This document shows, one piece after another, positions 15,234 to 23,493 of a stretch of DNA of 64,000 nucleotides. The translations under genes and the position numbers were made by a program. The stretch comes from Enterococcus gilvus ATCC BAA-350 (lineage in GTDB: Bacteria; Bacillota; Bacilli; Lactobacillales; Enterococcaceae): NCBI RefSeq assembly GCF_000407545.1, contig NZ_ASWH01000002.1, forward strand, positions 744,001-808,000. The letters are read 5' to 3'. The first letter of the stretch is position 1, and each line of letters starts with the position of its first letter. The notes below the pieces were generated by a model that worked only from the letters and a program-made list of their open reading frames with translations, was not told the DNA's origin and searched no databases.

Positions 15234-16157
15234 TCATTTTCCAGAATTTTTTTCCATCCATATGCAAATATCATTGAAAACTGAAAGTTTTTGGGTTTCA
15301 TTTAGCAGTTCATGGCGTGCTTTTTCGTAGAGATGGACGGTCACTTGTTGTACGCCAGCAGCTCGATACGCGCGGGCCGCTTTCATTACACCTTTTCCAT
15401 ACTCTCCGACAGGGTCCTCTTTTCCAGACAATAAAAGGATCGGTAAATTTTTGGGTACCTTGTGGACTAACTCCGCGTTTTGCGCGCGAATAATCAATGT
15501 AAACAATTCGTGGTACCCGCTTAATGTGAATAAAAACCCGCAGTTAGGATCTGCAAGGTACGCGTCGACTTCCTCCGGCAGACTGACCAGCCAGTCTTTG
15601 TCCGTTCTTGGAGCTTCTATTTTGCGATTCATCGTACCAAATGCCAAGCGATCGATCAGCTTGCTAGGATGCTTTTCCCCTTGAATTTTACTCAACAGCT
15701 TCGCCGATTTCTGACCCATTCGCGTCAGCCAAACAGGCTGCTGCCCCGTTCCGACTAAGATCGCGCCTTGGATCTCTTCTCCATAGTCGTAAATATAATT
15801 GCGCAAAACAAAGGAACCCATGCTGTGTCCTAAAATAAAAAAGGGCAGCTTCGGATACTGTTTCTTTCCCCACTGGGTCACTTGATACACATCTTGGACC
15901 AACCCATGCTTGATCGTTTCATCATGAAAATAGCCTTTCGGGGCTTCCTGGATGGATGATCCGTGGCCTAAATGATCATGACCGATCACGACGATTCCCT
16001 GTTCATTCAAGTATTCGGCCAAAGCTTCATAGCGCAATAAATGCTCGGCCATGCCGTGTGTGACCTGTAAGACCGCCCACGGCTCATCACAGGACCAATG
16101 ATAGCCTTGCAGCCGGGTGGTTTCATCAACAGAAAGCAATTCAACGGTTTCTAACAT
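15234..16157 (-). CDS. Alpha/beta hydrolase, lysophospholipase/monoacylglycerol-lipase type
   Basis: 307 residues from ATG 16157, which follows GAAGGGAG. The Hydrolase_4 signature is present: VTHGMAEHLLRYEALAEYL, GHDHLGHGSS, the nucleophile elbow GHSMGS, the late Asp in LLSGKEDPVGEYGKG and the catalytic His in YEKARHELLNE. The family hydrolyses monoacylglycerols, lysophospholipids or esters. No signal peptide is seen, so it acts in the cytoplasm. The carbonic anhydrase gene begins 37 bp downstream. Confidence 0.85.
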   Translation of the reverse strand: MLETVELLSVDETTRLQGYHWSCDEPWAVLQVTHGMAEHLLRYEALAEYLNEQGIVVIGHDHLGHGSSIQEAPKGYFHDETIKHGLVQDVYQVTQWGKKQYPKLPFFILGHSMGSFVLRNYIYDYGEEIQGAILVGTGQQPVWLTRMGQKSAKLLSKIQGEKHPSKLIDRLAFGTMNRKIEAPRTDKDWLVSLPEEVDAYLADPNCGFLFTLSGYHELFTLIIRAQNAELVHKVPKNLPILLLSGKEDPVGEYGKGVMKAARAYRAAGVQQVTVHLYEKARHELLNETQKLSVFNDICIWMEKNSGK

Positions 16158-16283
16158 AAGAGACTCCCTTCTTCTATACATCGTTTTAATTTATTCGCAA
16201 ATTTTCACGTCATAAATCCATCTCAAGTTGGAGGGACTTTTCTAAATAAATGATACACTATTACTAAAATGGAGGGATAGAAT

Positions 16284-16652
16284 ATGTCTTGCTTAGGTAA
16301 TATCATCTGGTTTATTTTTGGCGGCTTGGTTGGCGGGCTGCTTTGGTGTTTCGCGGGTGTTTTATGGTGCCTCACGATTATCGGTATTCCGATCGGACTG
16401 CAATGTTTCAAATTTGCGTCTTTGAGTTTTGCGCCCTTTGGCAAAGACATTGTGTACCATACGACAGGGTTAAATTTGTTCGTCAATATTATTTGGCTGA
16501 TTGTTTCCGGAGTTCCTTTGGCATTAGGCCATCTGGCCAGCGCTCTTTTTCTATGCCTCACGATCGTCGGCATCCCGTTTGCTATGCAATCTGTGAAGCT
16601 CGCACGGTTGGCACTGCTGCCATTCGGTGCCGAGATTGTTCCAGCTCGCTGA
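16284..16652 (+). CDS. YccF family inner membrane protein
   Basis: 122 residues made of two copies of the YccF unit: GNIIWFIFGGLVGGLLWCFAG followed by CLTIIGIPIGLQCFKFASLSFAPFGK, then NIIWLIVSG and CLTIVGIPFAMQSVKLARLALLPFG. Four membrane helices are predicted. The function is unknown. ATG 16284 follows ATGGAGGG. Monocistronic with a terminator after it. Confidence 0.88.
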   Translation: MSCLGNIIWFIFGGLVGGLLWCFAGVLWCLTIIGIPIGLQCFKFASLSFAPFGKDIVYHTTGLNLFVNIIWLIVSGVPLALGHLASALFLCLTIVGIPFAMQSVKLARLALLPFGAEIVPAR

Positions 16653-16679
16653 CCGAACGTTGCTAAAATCGAATAATAT

Positions 16680-16713
16680 AAAAAGAGGAGACCGCAGTCT
16701 TCCTCTTTTTCTT
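16680..16713. terminator. Bidirectional terminator
   Basis: Stem aaaaagaggaga (16680-16691 region) with tcttcctcttttt (16699-16711). It sits between the yccF-like gene and the opposing small membrane protein gene. Confidence 0.85.
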
Positions 16714-16882
16714 ATCCGAAAATCAAGTAGAGCAATCCTGCAACTACTAATACGATATTCAGCGTTACTTGAATGTTTACCATCAATGAAGAGATGTTCT
16801 TCTTCTTGCGCTTTGCGAGGCTAAGAAAAATATTATACGCACCTACTAAAATGATGAAGATTACTAATGCTGTTAGATACAA
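16712..16882 (-). CDS. Small two-helix membrane protein
   Basis: From TTG 16882 (AAGGGAAG 6 nt upstream) the product is 56 residues: helix 1 YLTALVIFIILVGAYNIFLSL, a Lys-rich loop AKRKKKN and helix 2 VTLNIVLVVAGLLYLIFG. The frame stays open to TTG 16945, giving 77 residues, but that start has no ribosome site. It is only 6 bp after the stop of the TfoX-like gene, so the two may be co-transcribed. I do not recognise a family. Confidence 0.55.
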   Translation of the reverse strand: MYLTALVIFIILVGAYNIFLSLAKRKKKNISSLMVNIQVTLNIVLVVAGLLYLIFG

Positions 16883-16951
16883 AAAGCCACTTCCCTTTTT
16901 AATTGTAGTGTACCGTGAAACAATTACACCAGCAAGCGAAGTCAAAGAAAT

Positions 16952-17206
16952 CTAATTTAATTGTTTGAAGAAATCTCGTAATTCCGCTTTTCGTCGTTCA
17001 CTCAGCTCACGTTTGGGAATATCCTGAATGGCACCCTCTAATCCATACAACAGATGTAAACACGCACCGTCATCTACCAAATGACGGATCTTCAGAAACG
17101 CACCCTCTGTTCCCAAATCCCGTAACTGCTCGGGTTCAACGATCCCTACTTGTGCTAATTTTTCTTCATTTACCACACCAATATTTTTCATTTCTGAGAT
17201 TCTCAT
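16952..17206 (-). CDS. TfoX C-terminal-domain protein
   Basis: 84 residues matching the TfoX_C helix-hairpin-helix-like domain: MKNIGVVNEEKLAQVGIVEPEQL, followed by HLLYGLEGAIQDIPKREL. In TfoX/Sxy proteins this domain accompanies an N-terminal domain involved in competence control. Stand-alone versions occur in Firmicutes and have no proven role. ATG 17206 follows AAAGGAG. Confidence 0.8.
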   Translation of the reverse strand: MRISEMKNIGVVNEEKLAQVGIVEPEQLRDLGTEGAFLKIRHLVDDGACLHLLYGLEGAIQDIPKRELSERRKAELRDFFKQLN

Positions 17207-17597
17207 TGCTTACTCCTTTTAGATACATTATACCTTAGAATGTAAGCGGAAACGACCGCTTTCATAAAAAAGTGCTGCGAAGATTTTTATTTGCGGTATC
17301 ATTGGAATAATAATTTATAAAATCCTCGTTTTTTTTTGCTCGCTGCACTTCTCTTTAAACAGGTTTTTATTTTTTTTCAAACTTTTTTATCCGCTCATTT
17401 TTAATACTTCTTCTCTTTCAAATAAGAAGAAAATATAACTGGTGTTCTTTTTTGCAAAGTATTTTTAAAGATTTTTTTAGGTTAAAACTTTATTTTTTGT
17501 CTTTTATTAGGTTATTATTTGTACTATATGATATTTTAATTTATCATATAAAGAAGTGAGCTTAATTTTTAACAAATGGAAATGGAGGCGTTTTTTC
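17207..17597. other. 391-bp intergenic region upstream of the Mga-like gene
   Basis: Very AT-rich, with long T runs at 17330-17400. A cre-like sequence tgtaagcggaaacg (17241-17254) overlaps a small hairpin agcgg/ccgct. A perfect 9-bp inverted repeat tatatgata / tatcatata (17525-17533, 17542-17550) lies 48 bp before the regulator start and is a plausible operator. No gene seen. Confidence 0.5.
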
Positions 17598-19058
17598 ATG
17601 CTGGGGATGGATAGAAATACTTTATTAAAGATTCAGATCATTGAGATATTAGACGGTCTCCAAGCGCCGATTTCTCTAAAAGAACTACAGGAGAAGATCG
17701 GATACGCAAGTCTTGGTACGATTCGTATGAACTGCAAAGAGCTGCAGATGATCATTGATCAGCTTTATACGGAGGAAGACTATTCGTTAAAACTTCGCAT
17801 GAACAATGGGCGCGGTATCCAACTGGATCGCTCATCGACGAATCTCCAAACATTGACGAGTTATCTTTACCAGCATGATCTTGCATGTGAGATCATTCGT
17901 ACGATACTGGTTAAACGAAAAATCTCAGCTATTCAATTTTGTATGGACAAAAATATCAGTGAATCCAAGCTGAGACGAAAAATAAAAGAAATCAATCAAG
18001 AATTGAAGGACTCGGACCTTTATATCTCTTGTTCTGCGAAAATCAGTCTCAAGGGACGTGAAGTCGATATTCGTCGTTTTTATTATGTTTTCGTTCGAGG
18101 ACTTTATCATCAATTTACGCAAGTTGCAGGGATCAATACGGACAGCTATTTACAATTGGCCGATCAAATCGAAGACTACCTAAAGATCAAAAACAATCCG
18201 ACGAACCTGGAAATGATCAGTTTCTGGTTATTGATCACGAATCAATCCCTCATTAAAAAAAGCCCGCTTGTCTTCAATGCTACTGAAGTAGAGCAATTGA
18301 ATCGCTTCAAATACCCGAAGAAACCTGATTTTTTAAAGATGTGGGACAATGACGAGTGGCGCTTCTTTTTATATGCGATTTATAGTTCTCTGTTGAATGA
18401 TTTCGAGTTGCAGCCGAAGAACGCTTCCAAAGAACGATTTTTCACTGAGGCGACGGCCTGCTGGATCGATGCCTTCTCTACGCATTTCCGTTCGTTGAAC
18501 TTGAAGGAACAAAAAAGTGTCGGACGAAAGCTGAGACAGCATTATTCAGCCTTCTCTTTTTTCAGGCTGAACCTTCCTCTCGTTACACAGCTTAGTATCA
18601 ATGTGGGACTGACCCGTGTGGAAACACAATTTCCTTATTATTACCGTCGCTTCCAAGCGTTTTGGCAAGACTTCACTCGAAAAATGCCAGAATACGACCG
18701 CCCACAGTTGCAAATGTACACGATCCTTACTTGTATGACCCTGTATCCGCTAGAAAATTGTCTGCCGAAAATATCGGTCTATGTCTTTTCAGAGCTGAGT
18801 GAACTTTTTGCCAGCTTTATCCAGCAAAAGATCGACCTGCATTTTAAAAATCAATACCATTTAGATTTTGTTGAAGCGCCTCAAGAGGCCCAGTTAATCA
18901 TCGGGACTTCTCCTACCTGCAACAATTTCTTGTTGGAAAATCAAAAATCTGTCGTGATCCGATCAAACGTTTCACCAGCAGATTACCATGATATTGAGCA
19001 GATTTTTGATTCTCTCGTTAAAAAGGATCTGGAAAACAATCAAATCGAATTAAATTAA
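17598..19058 (+). CDS. Mga-like/PRD-type transcriptional regulator
   Basis: 486 residues. The N-terminus holds an Mga-type winged helix (MDRNTLLKIQIIEILDGL, then ISLKELQEKIGYASLGTIRMNC). A second helix-turn-helix covers about 110-145 (ISAIQFCMDKNISESKLRRKIKEIN). A long helical region follows (PRD/Mga_C-like) and a C-terminal EIIB-like part begins at about 410. Mga/AtxA-type proteins control surface and virulence genes in response to carbohydrate status through PTS phosphorylation. Start ATG 17598 is 9 nt after GGAGG; the GTG at 17556 lacks a ribosome site. No target is evident nearby. Confidence 0.8.
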   Translation: MLGMDRNTLLKIQIIEILDGLQAPISLKELQEKIGYASLGTIRMNCKELQMIIDQLYTEEDYSLKLRMNNGRGIQLDRSSTNLQTLTSYLYQHDLACEIIRTILVKRKISAIQFCMDKNISESKLRRKIKEINQELKDSDLYISCSAKISLKGREVDIRRFYYVFVRGLYHQFTQVAGINTDSYLQLADQIEDYLKIKNNPTNLEMISFWLLITNQSLIKKSPLVFNATEVEQLNRFKYPKKPDFLKMWDNDEWRFFLYAIYSSLLNDFELQPKNASKERFFTEATACWIDAFSTHFRSLNLKEQKSVGRKLRQHYSAFSFFRLNLPLVTQLSINVGLTRVETQFPYYYRRFQAFWQDFTRKMPEYDRPQLQMYTILTCMTLYPLENCLPKISVYVFSELSELFASFIQQKIDLHFKNQYHLDFVEAPQEAQLIIGTSPTCNNFLLENQKSVVIRSNVSPADYHDIEQIFDSLVKKDLENNQIELN

Positions 19059-19119
19059 CTTGTGAAACTGACCAAAAACAGGTATTGTAGTATTTATCAC
19101 AAAGAAAGAGGAGGCCGCT

Positions 19120-19656
19120 ATGGTTTACGTTAGTGAGATGCATACTACCCCGCCGACAGAATTTGGTTCGGAATTAGAAGAAAAAACCTATGACACATTA
19201 GCAAAGTTGGAGATTCCTTTTTACCAAGTCGCTACTGGAGAAGCCTTGACGATGGAGGACTGCATTGACATCGATGATCGCTTAGGTGTTGAAGTGGTAA
19301 AGACGATTTTTTTATGCAATCAAAAGAAAACGAAATTTTACCTATACATCACGCCGGCTGATTTCAAATTTGTCACCAAGGACTTTGGCAAAAAAATGGA
19401 GATTCCTCGCGTTTCCTTTGCCTCTGCTGATTTGTTGAAGGAACGCTTAGGTGTGATTCCTGGTGCGGCGACGATCTTTGGACTTCTTAAAGATCCCGAT
19501 CATGAGATTCAATTAGTGTTCGATCAATCGGTCTCTGAACGGGAATGGTACGCCTGCAGTTCTGGCTCTGTTACAAATTATATGAAACTTCGAATGACCG
19601 ATGTGTTTGATAAATTCTTGCCTTACACAGGGCACGAAGCTATTTTTATCAATTAA
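19120..19656 (+). CDS. YbaK/ProX-type prolyl-tRNA deacylase-like protein
   Basis: 178 residues of the YbaK/prolyl-tRNA-synthetase-associated domain family: KLEIPFYQVATGEALTMEDC, VVKTIFLCNQKKTKFYLYI with the conserved Lys region, and RLGVIPGAATIFGLL. Free-standing members hydrolyse mischarged aminoacyl-tRNAs such as Ala-tRNA-Pro in the cytoplasm. The specificity of this one is not shown. ATG 19120 follows AAGAGGAGG. Terminator downstream. Confidence 0.82.
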   Translation: MVYVSEMHTTPPTEFGSELEEKTYDTLAKLEIPFYQVATGEALTMEDCIDIDDRLGVEVVKTIFLCNQKKTKFYLYITPADFKFVTKDFGKKMEIPRVSFASADLLKERLGVIPGAATIFGLLKDPDHEIQLVFDQSVSEREWYACSSGSVTNYMKLRMTDVFDKFLPYTGHEAIFIN

Positions 19657-19694
19657 AAAAGTGTTAGGAGACCCCTCTCCTAACACTTTTTTTG
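19657..19694. terminator. Terminator after the tRNA-editing gene
   Basis: 14-bp perfect stem (19657-19670 with 19677-19690) and a T7 tail. Confidence 0.92.
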
Positions 19695-19789
19695 GACGAT
19701 TTTTTGAGAAAGCCACTCAAAAAACGGTTTCTTTCCTTTTTTTAAAACACTTTTTCCCCCGACCCTAATGGATCACACGTGCGAGTTGC

Positions 19790-21814
19790 TTAACATCTTA
19801 CAGTCACACAGCCGATTTCTTTCATTGGACCAGTGATCTCTTTTCCGCAATCTGTGCCGACAGCTTGAATTGCGAAGTAGTAAGTCCCTCTAGATAAGCA
19901 GACCTTGCTCAATGTGTAATCCAAGTAATAACCTTTTCCAAAAGCGCCATTCATATATTTGGCATAGCGAACATCGATGGTCGTGTAAGCAGAGCCATAT
20001 CCTCCGCTAGCGGTTCTTCGATAAACGCGAACTTTCGAATAATCTAACGTACTAGGATTTTGCGTACCTAAGAAAATCTGTGCGCCATAATAGCGTGTTG
20101 GAATACAGCCGCACACTAAATAATTTTTGATGCAGCCTTTTAATCCAGTACCGATTTCCTTTTTCTTCAATGTGGTTGCACAGCTTGGGCCCCATTGAGG
20201 ACTTACCCAGCTGCTCCATTGACCGTAGTTTGCTTTCACCCAGTAGTAATAGGTCGTGCATTGGTTCAAGCAATCGTCTAGGTAAGACATTTCTGAACCG
20301 TCTTGCTTGCCATTCACTGTGATCGCTGTTGCATTGTTGATATTGTTCGTTGTACTGCGATACAGTGTATAGCTTGTTGCATAGCGAGTAGACCCATTGT
20401 CACTCTTCGTATTTGTCCAAGTTACTTTGATCGCTCTCTCAGAGACAGCAGAAGCTTTAATACTTGGATTCAGTGTCTTTCCGCAAACGGTGAATTTACC
20501 GATGTTTGAGCTAGACACTGTTTCGATCGTATACGGACATGTCTTCGGACGTCTTACCATGACTTTGTAGCAATAAGTTGTGTTGTGGTCTAATTTGATG
20601 TCATTATAGGTCGTTTGCCCTTTTACTGTAGCGATCTCCTTGAAGTTTCCAGAGTTGTAATCGTTACACTTGTTGACTGCCCGATAGATCTTGTATTCCG
20701 CATCGCTGCCTTTTGATTCCCAGCTAAGCTTCAGCCAATGATGCTGTGTTTCAGTCACACAAACATTTTTAACTGCATCCCATTTTTCTTTGTAGTTGTT
20801 TTCATTACAGTGTTTCCCGCTGTGTTTCTTGTCACAGTGCTCGCCATGCTTCCAATTATGGTTGCAGTCTTTGCCGCTATGCTTTTCGTCACAATCAGGT
20901 TTGTGTTTCCAGTTGTCCGTGTTGCAGTCTTTCCCACTGTGATTTTTGTCGCAGTCAGGTTTATGTTTCCATTTATTTTCGTTACAGTGTTTGCCGCTAT
21001 GATTTTTATCACAGTGCTCGCCATGCTTCCAATTGTGATTACAGTTGTGGCCGCTATGTTTTTCATCACAGTCATTTTTATGCTGCCATTTGTTTTCGTT
21101 ACAGTTTTTTCCGCTATGATTTTTGTCGCAGTGATCGTCATGTTTCCAGTTGTTTGAATTGCATTTGCGGTATTTACTATGTTTTTTATCACAATGTGAA
21201 TCATGCTTGTCATTGCTGTTACAGCCACTTCCACTATGCTTTGTATCGCATCCTGTTTTATGCTTGAACGATCCAAAGATACGGCTAGTTGCATCCTCTT
21301 CTGCTTCTTCTGCTTCTTCTGCTTCTTCTGCTTCTTCAGATTCAGCGATTTCAACTTGCGGTGCTTCCGCAGCAGCATCGATTCCCTCTTCATTTGCTTT
21401 TTTAGCAACGTCTTGGTTGGCGATTGGTCCAACAGCATCTGCTTCTTTCCCATCAACGACCGCTGCTACTTTATAGTAGTAAAGATAATCCGATTTGATC
21501 GTGCCTGCTACCTTCAACGCCATATAATCGTCTACGGTAAAGGTCTTATCACTTTTCAATGAAGCAATTTTTTCAAATTCACCCTCTTGTTCTTCCCCAC
21601 GATAGACGTTGTAGCTTTCTGCATCCGCGACCTTATCAAACTCAATGGTAGTCCAATTTTGTTCATTGTTGTATTTGACCGTCAGATTTTCCGGCTTGTC
21701 GCTATCTGCCGCAAAAACTTCCGCTGGTATCCCCAATGAAGATACCATCATGATCAGTAACGTTACCAACGACATGATCCCTTTAAACTTTTTCATTAGT
21801 CTCTTCTTTTTCAT
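19790..21814 (-). CDS. Secreted protein with eight Cys/His-rich repeats flanked by fibronectin-like domains
   Basis: 674 residues from ATG 21814 (AAAGGAG 6 nt upstream). There is a Sec signal peptide (cleavage likely after PAEVFA), a fibronectin III-like domain (about 25-125), an acidic EEA repeat, then eight 18-21-residue repeats of the form CDxxHSGxxCNxxxxKHxx (about 189-344), and two or three more FN3-like domains rich in Cys (to 674). No LPXTG or anchor is visible, so it is probably released or wall-associated. Cys and His spacing suggests metal binding or disulfide cross-links. The gene is monocistronic with a long structured leader. No family is recognised for the repeats. Confidence 0.75.
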   Translation of the reverse strand: MKKKRLMKKFKGIMSLVTLLIMMVSSLGIPAEVFAADSDKPENLTVKYNNEQNWTTIEFDKVADAESYNVYRGEEQEGEFEKIASLKSDKTFTVDDYMALKVAGTIKSDYLYYYKVAAVVDGKEADAVGPIANQDVAKKANEEGIDAAAEAPQVEIAESEEAEEAEEAEEAEEDATSRIFGSFKHKTGCDTKHSGSGCNSNDKHDSHCDKKHSKYRKCNSNNWKHDDHCDKNHSGKNCNENKWQHKNDCDEKHSGHNCNHNWKHGEHCDKNHSGKHCNENKWKHKPDCDKNHSGKDCNTDNWKHKPDCDEKHSGKDCNHNWKHGEHCDKKHSGKHCNENNYKEKWDAVKNVCVTETQHHWLKLSWESKGSDAEYKIYRAVNKCNDYNSGNFKEIATVKGQTTYNDIKLDHNTTYCYKVMVRRPKTCPYTIETVSSSNIGKFTVCGKTLNPSIKASAVSERAIKVTWTNTKSDNGSTRYATSYTLYRSTTNNINNATAITVNGKQDGSEMSYLDDCLNQCTTYYYWVKANYGQWSSWVSPQWGPSCATTLKKKEIGTGLKGCIKNYLVCGCIPTRYYGAQIFLGTQNPSTLDYSKVRVYRRTASGGYGSAYTTIDVRYAKYMNGAFGKGYYLDYTLSKVCLSRGTYYFAIQAVGTDCGKEITGPMKEIGCVTVRC
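20783..21250 (-). repeat. Tandem repeats coding CDxxHSGxxCN units (8 copies)
   Basis: Eight consecutive units of 54-63 bp in the secreted protein gene. The repeats are degenerate at DNA level but keep Cys-Asp, His-Ser-Gly and Cys-Asn at fixed spacing. The longest runs of identity are between the fourth and seventh units (both ...NHNWKHGEH). Confidence 0.9.
21297..21340 (-). repeat. Short 9-bp tandem repeat coding (EEA)n
   Basis: About four copies of gcttcttct (plus strand) encode EEAEEAEEAEEAEE between the first FN3-like domain and the Cys/His repeats. Copy number could vary by slippage without breaking the frame. Confidence 0.85.
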
Positions 21815-22359
21815 TTCGCTCTCCTTTTCTGCTCTTACCCAAGTGCAAAAAGTGCACAACAAATAACCCTACCCTAACTATAGTGACTACTACCTTAGAA
21901 AAGCAGCAGTCTATTTTTTAAGAGATTGTTTTTGGCCAAAAACAGAAGTAGAATCCCATGTACCACCCCCCATCAAGTAAACATACCACCACGTATGTTT
22001 AGGTTAGAGGATTCCTCTCTCAACTTTCCCCGCCTCTAAGAATGTGATTCTTCGGGGTATTTTCCTCTTGGCATAAATATAACAATTATTGTAATATATT
22101 TCTATAATCCCTCAAAAATCAAAAATATTCTTTGAATTATGATGAAAAGTTTTTCCTACATCCCATATATTTAATAATATATTTAATTAATTGGTTGGCT
22201 GAGGGCATTCAATTACTGGGAGTAACTCGCTTTTTTGAGAAAGTTGTCTTTTAAGAACAATCGATCGCTAAAAAAAAAGACCATCAAAAAATTGATGGTC
22301 TTTATCATATAATTATTATTTTTAATTAAGTATATCTTGTAAAACTAAAAGAATTCTTC
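21815..22359. other. 545-bp intergenic region with structured leader of the repeat-protein gene
   Basis: No ORF. Several hairpins cluster at 21979-22062: aaacatac/gtatgttt, a gaggattcctc palindrome, and ccccg...cgggg enclosing aagaat/attctt. A tttttggccaaaaa palindrome lies near 21931. On the minus strand these would lie in a long 5' leader of the secreted protein gene. A terminator for the 22360 gene lies at 22275-22303. The remainder (22070-22260) is AT-rich. Confidence 0.5.
22275..22304. terminator. Terminator after the anchored-protein gene
   Basis: Stem aaagaccatcaa with ttgatggtcttt (to 22302), A-run on one side and T-rich sequence on the other. Confidence 0.85.
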
Positions 22360-23313
22360 CTATTCTTTTCGATTGATCGAAACGATCTTTTGCTGCAAGC
22401 GATCGTAGACAACAACGAATTCTGAAACTTTTTTCTCGGACGTCGGTACTCGGAAGTAGTAATCCGACTGGCCGTCTGTTGGCGTGTTTGTATGGTAAAA
22501 ACCGGAAAGGTAGGCGTGTGTAAGGTCCCCACGGGTATCCTTGAATAGTTCAAAGAAGCCGCTTGGATCATTCACAGAGATACTTTTCTCTAATGCCTTA
22601 AATTCTATTTGGTCCTTGTTCATTCCTGCTTTTTGCATTTGTCGATACAACTGCGTATCTGTTCCCTTACGGACTATTTCCGTCCATGCTGTCTCAAAGT
22701 CTGCGGATTTATCAAGGTACGTGTCATCCTTTGTGATGACAGACTTCATATCACTGCCGTCTTCTGCGGTCAACTCCGACAGTTCTTTATCATTGAAACG
22801 CAGTCTCACCGTATAATCATGGCGCGTCCCGTTTGTATCGGTAAAGCTCCAAACCTGCCGCTGGGTCATCATGGGCTGGTCATCGATCAGTCGTTGACCA
22901 AAGCCAATCAAACTGACACTCACAAAGCCGCTCTCTTCAGAGCTTACCATCGGATAAATCTTGCGGTAAAGATCAAAGATGTTTTTGCCATCCTTCGCCG
23001 ACCCGTAAATTTTTTCGATCGTGCTCGCCATTGCCTGTGAACTAGAGAAGCTGCTTGCATCCTCAAAGGCTGTATTCAGTGCATCCACTTTTTTTGTTTG
23101 TTCTTCTACTAACGTTTGATCATTGATATCTTTTAATGCCAGAGTTTTAAGTTTTGGCAATTCTTCTTTTTTCTGTGCTTTGTCGTCGCTTGCGAACACG
23201 CTGAAGGGAATCGTGAATTGTGGGAAATTTCCGCTTAATACGATACCAAAAATGCCGACAAACAACGCTGCTAGGACACCCCAAAAGATCAACCATTTTT
23301 TTGCTGTGTTCAT
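22360..23313 (-). CDS. Membrane-anchored extracytoplasmic protein of unknown function
   Basis: 317 residues. One N-terminal membrane helix (about 7-28) is followed by a largely soluble domain with helix-rich (50-130) and beta-rich parts and no Cys. It has no lipobox and no wall-sorting signal, so it is an uncleaved N-terminal anchor or a long signal peptide (after VFA). ATG 23313 follows GAGGTGACC. It lies divergent from the penicillin-binding protein gene, with about 180 bp between them. I do not recognise the domain. Confidence 0.65.
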   Translation of the reverse strand: MNTAKKWLIFWGVLAALFVGIFGIVLSGNFPQFTIPFSVFASDDKAQKKEELPKLKTLALKDINDQTLVEEQTKKVDALNTAFEDASSFSSSQAMASTIEKIYGSAKDGKNIFDLYRKIYPMVSSEESGFVSVSLIGFGQRLIDDQPMMTQRQVWSFTDTNGTRHDYTVRLRFNDKELSELTAEDGSDMKSVITKDDTYLDKSADFETAWTEIVRKGTDTQLYRQMQKAGMNKDQIEFKALEKSISVNDPSGFFELFKDTRGDLTHAYLSGFYHTNTPTDGQSDYYFRVPTSEKKVSEFVVVYDRLQQKIVSINRKE

Positions 23314-23493
23314 AGGTCACCTCGTCTCCTCCTTATTGTGGCGACTAATCGCAAAAGCGTCAAGTATTTCTAGTGAATAACTGCCTATTTTTATGAAATT
23401 ATCTAAAATTTTCCTTGCAAAAATAGGATTATGATAGTTATTCTCGTCAATTTCTATTACACTAGAAGAAATGATTTATAAGGATAGGCGGAT

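Noticed and set aside
20783..21250. CRISPR-like regular repeats
   Set aside because: Period of 54-63 bp with degenerate units, fully in frame in one ORF; there are no constant repeat/unique spacer pattern and no cas genes.
20738..21562. Several long open frames opposite or out of frame with the Cys/His repeat protein
   Set aside because: They are products of the biased repeat codons. None has a ribosome site and their translations are low-complexity (Val/Phe- or Lys/Thr-rich).
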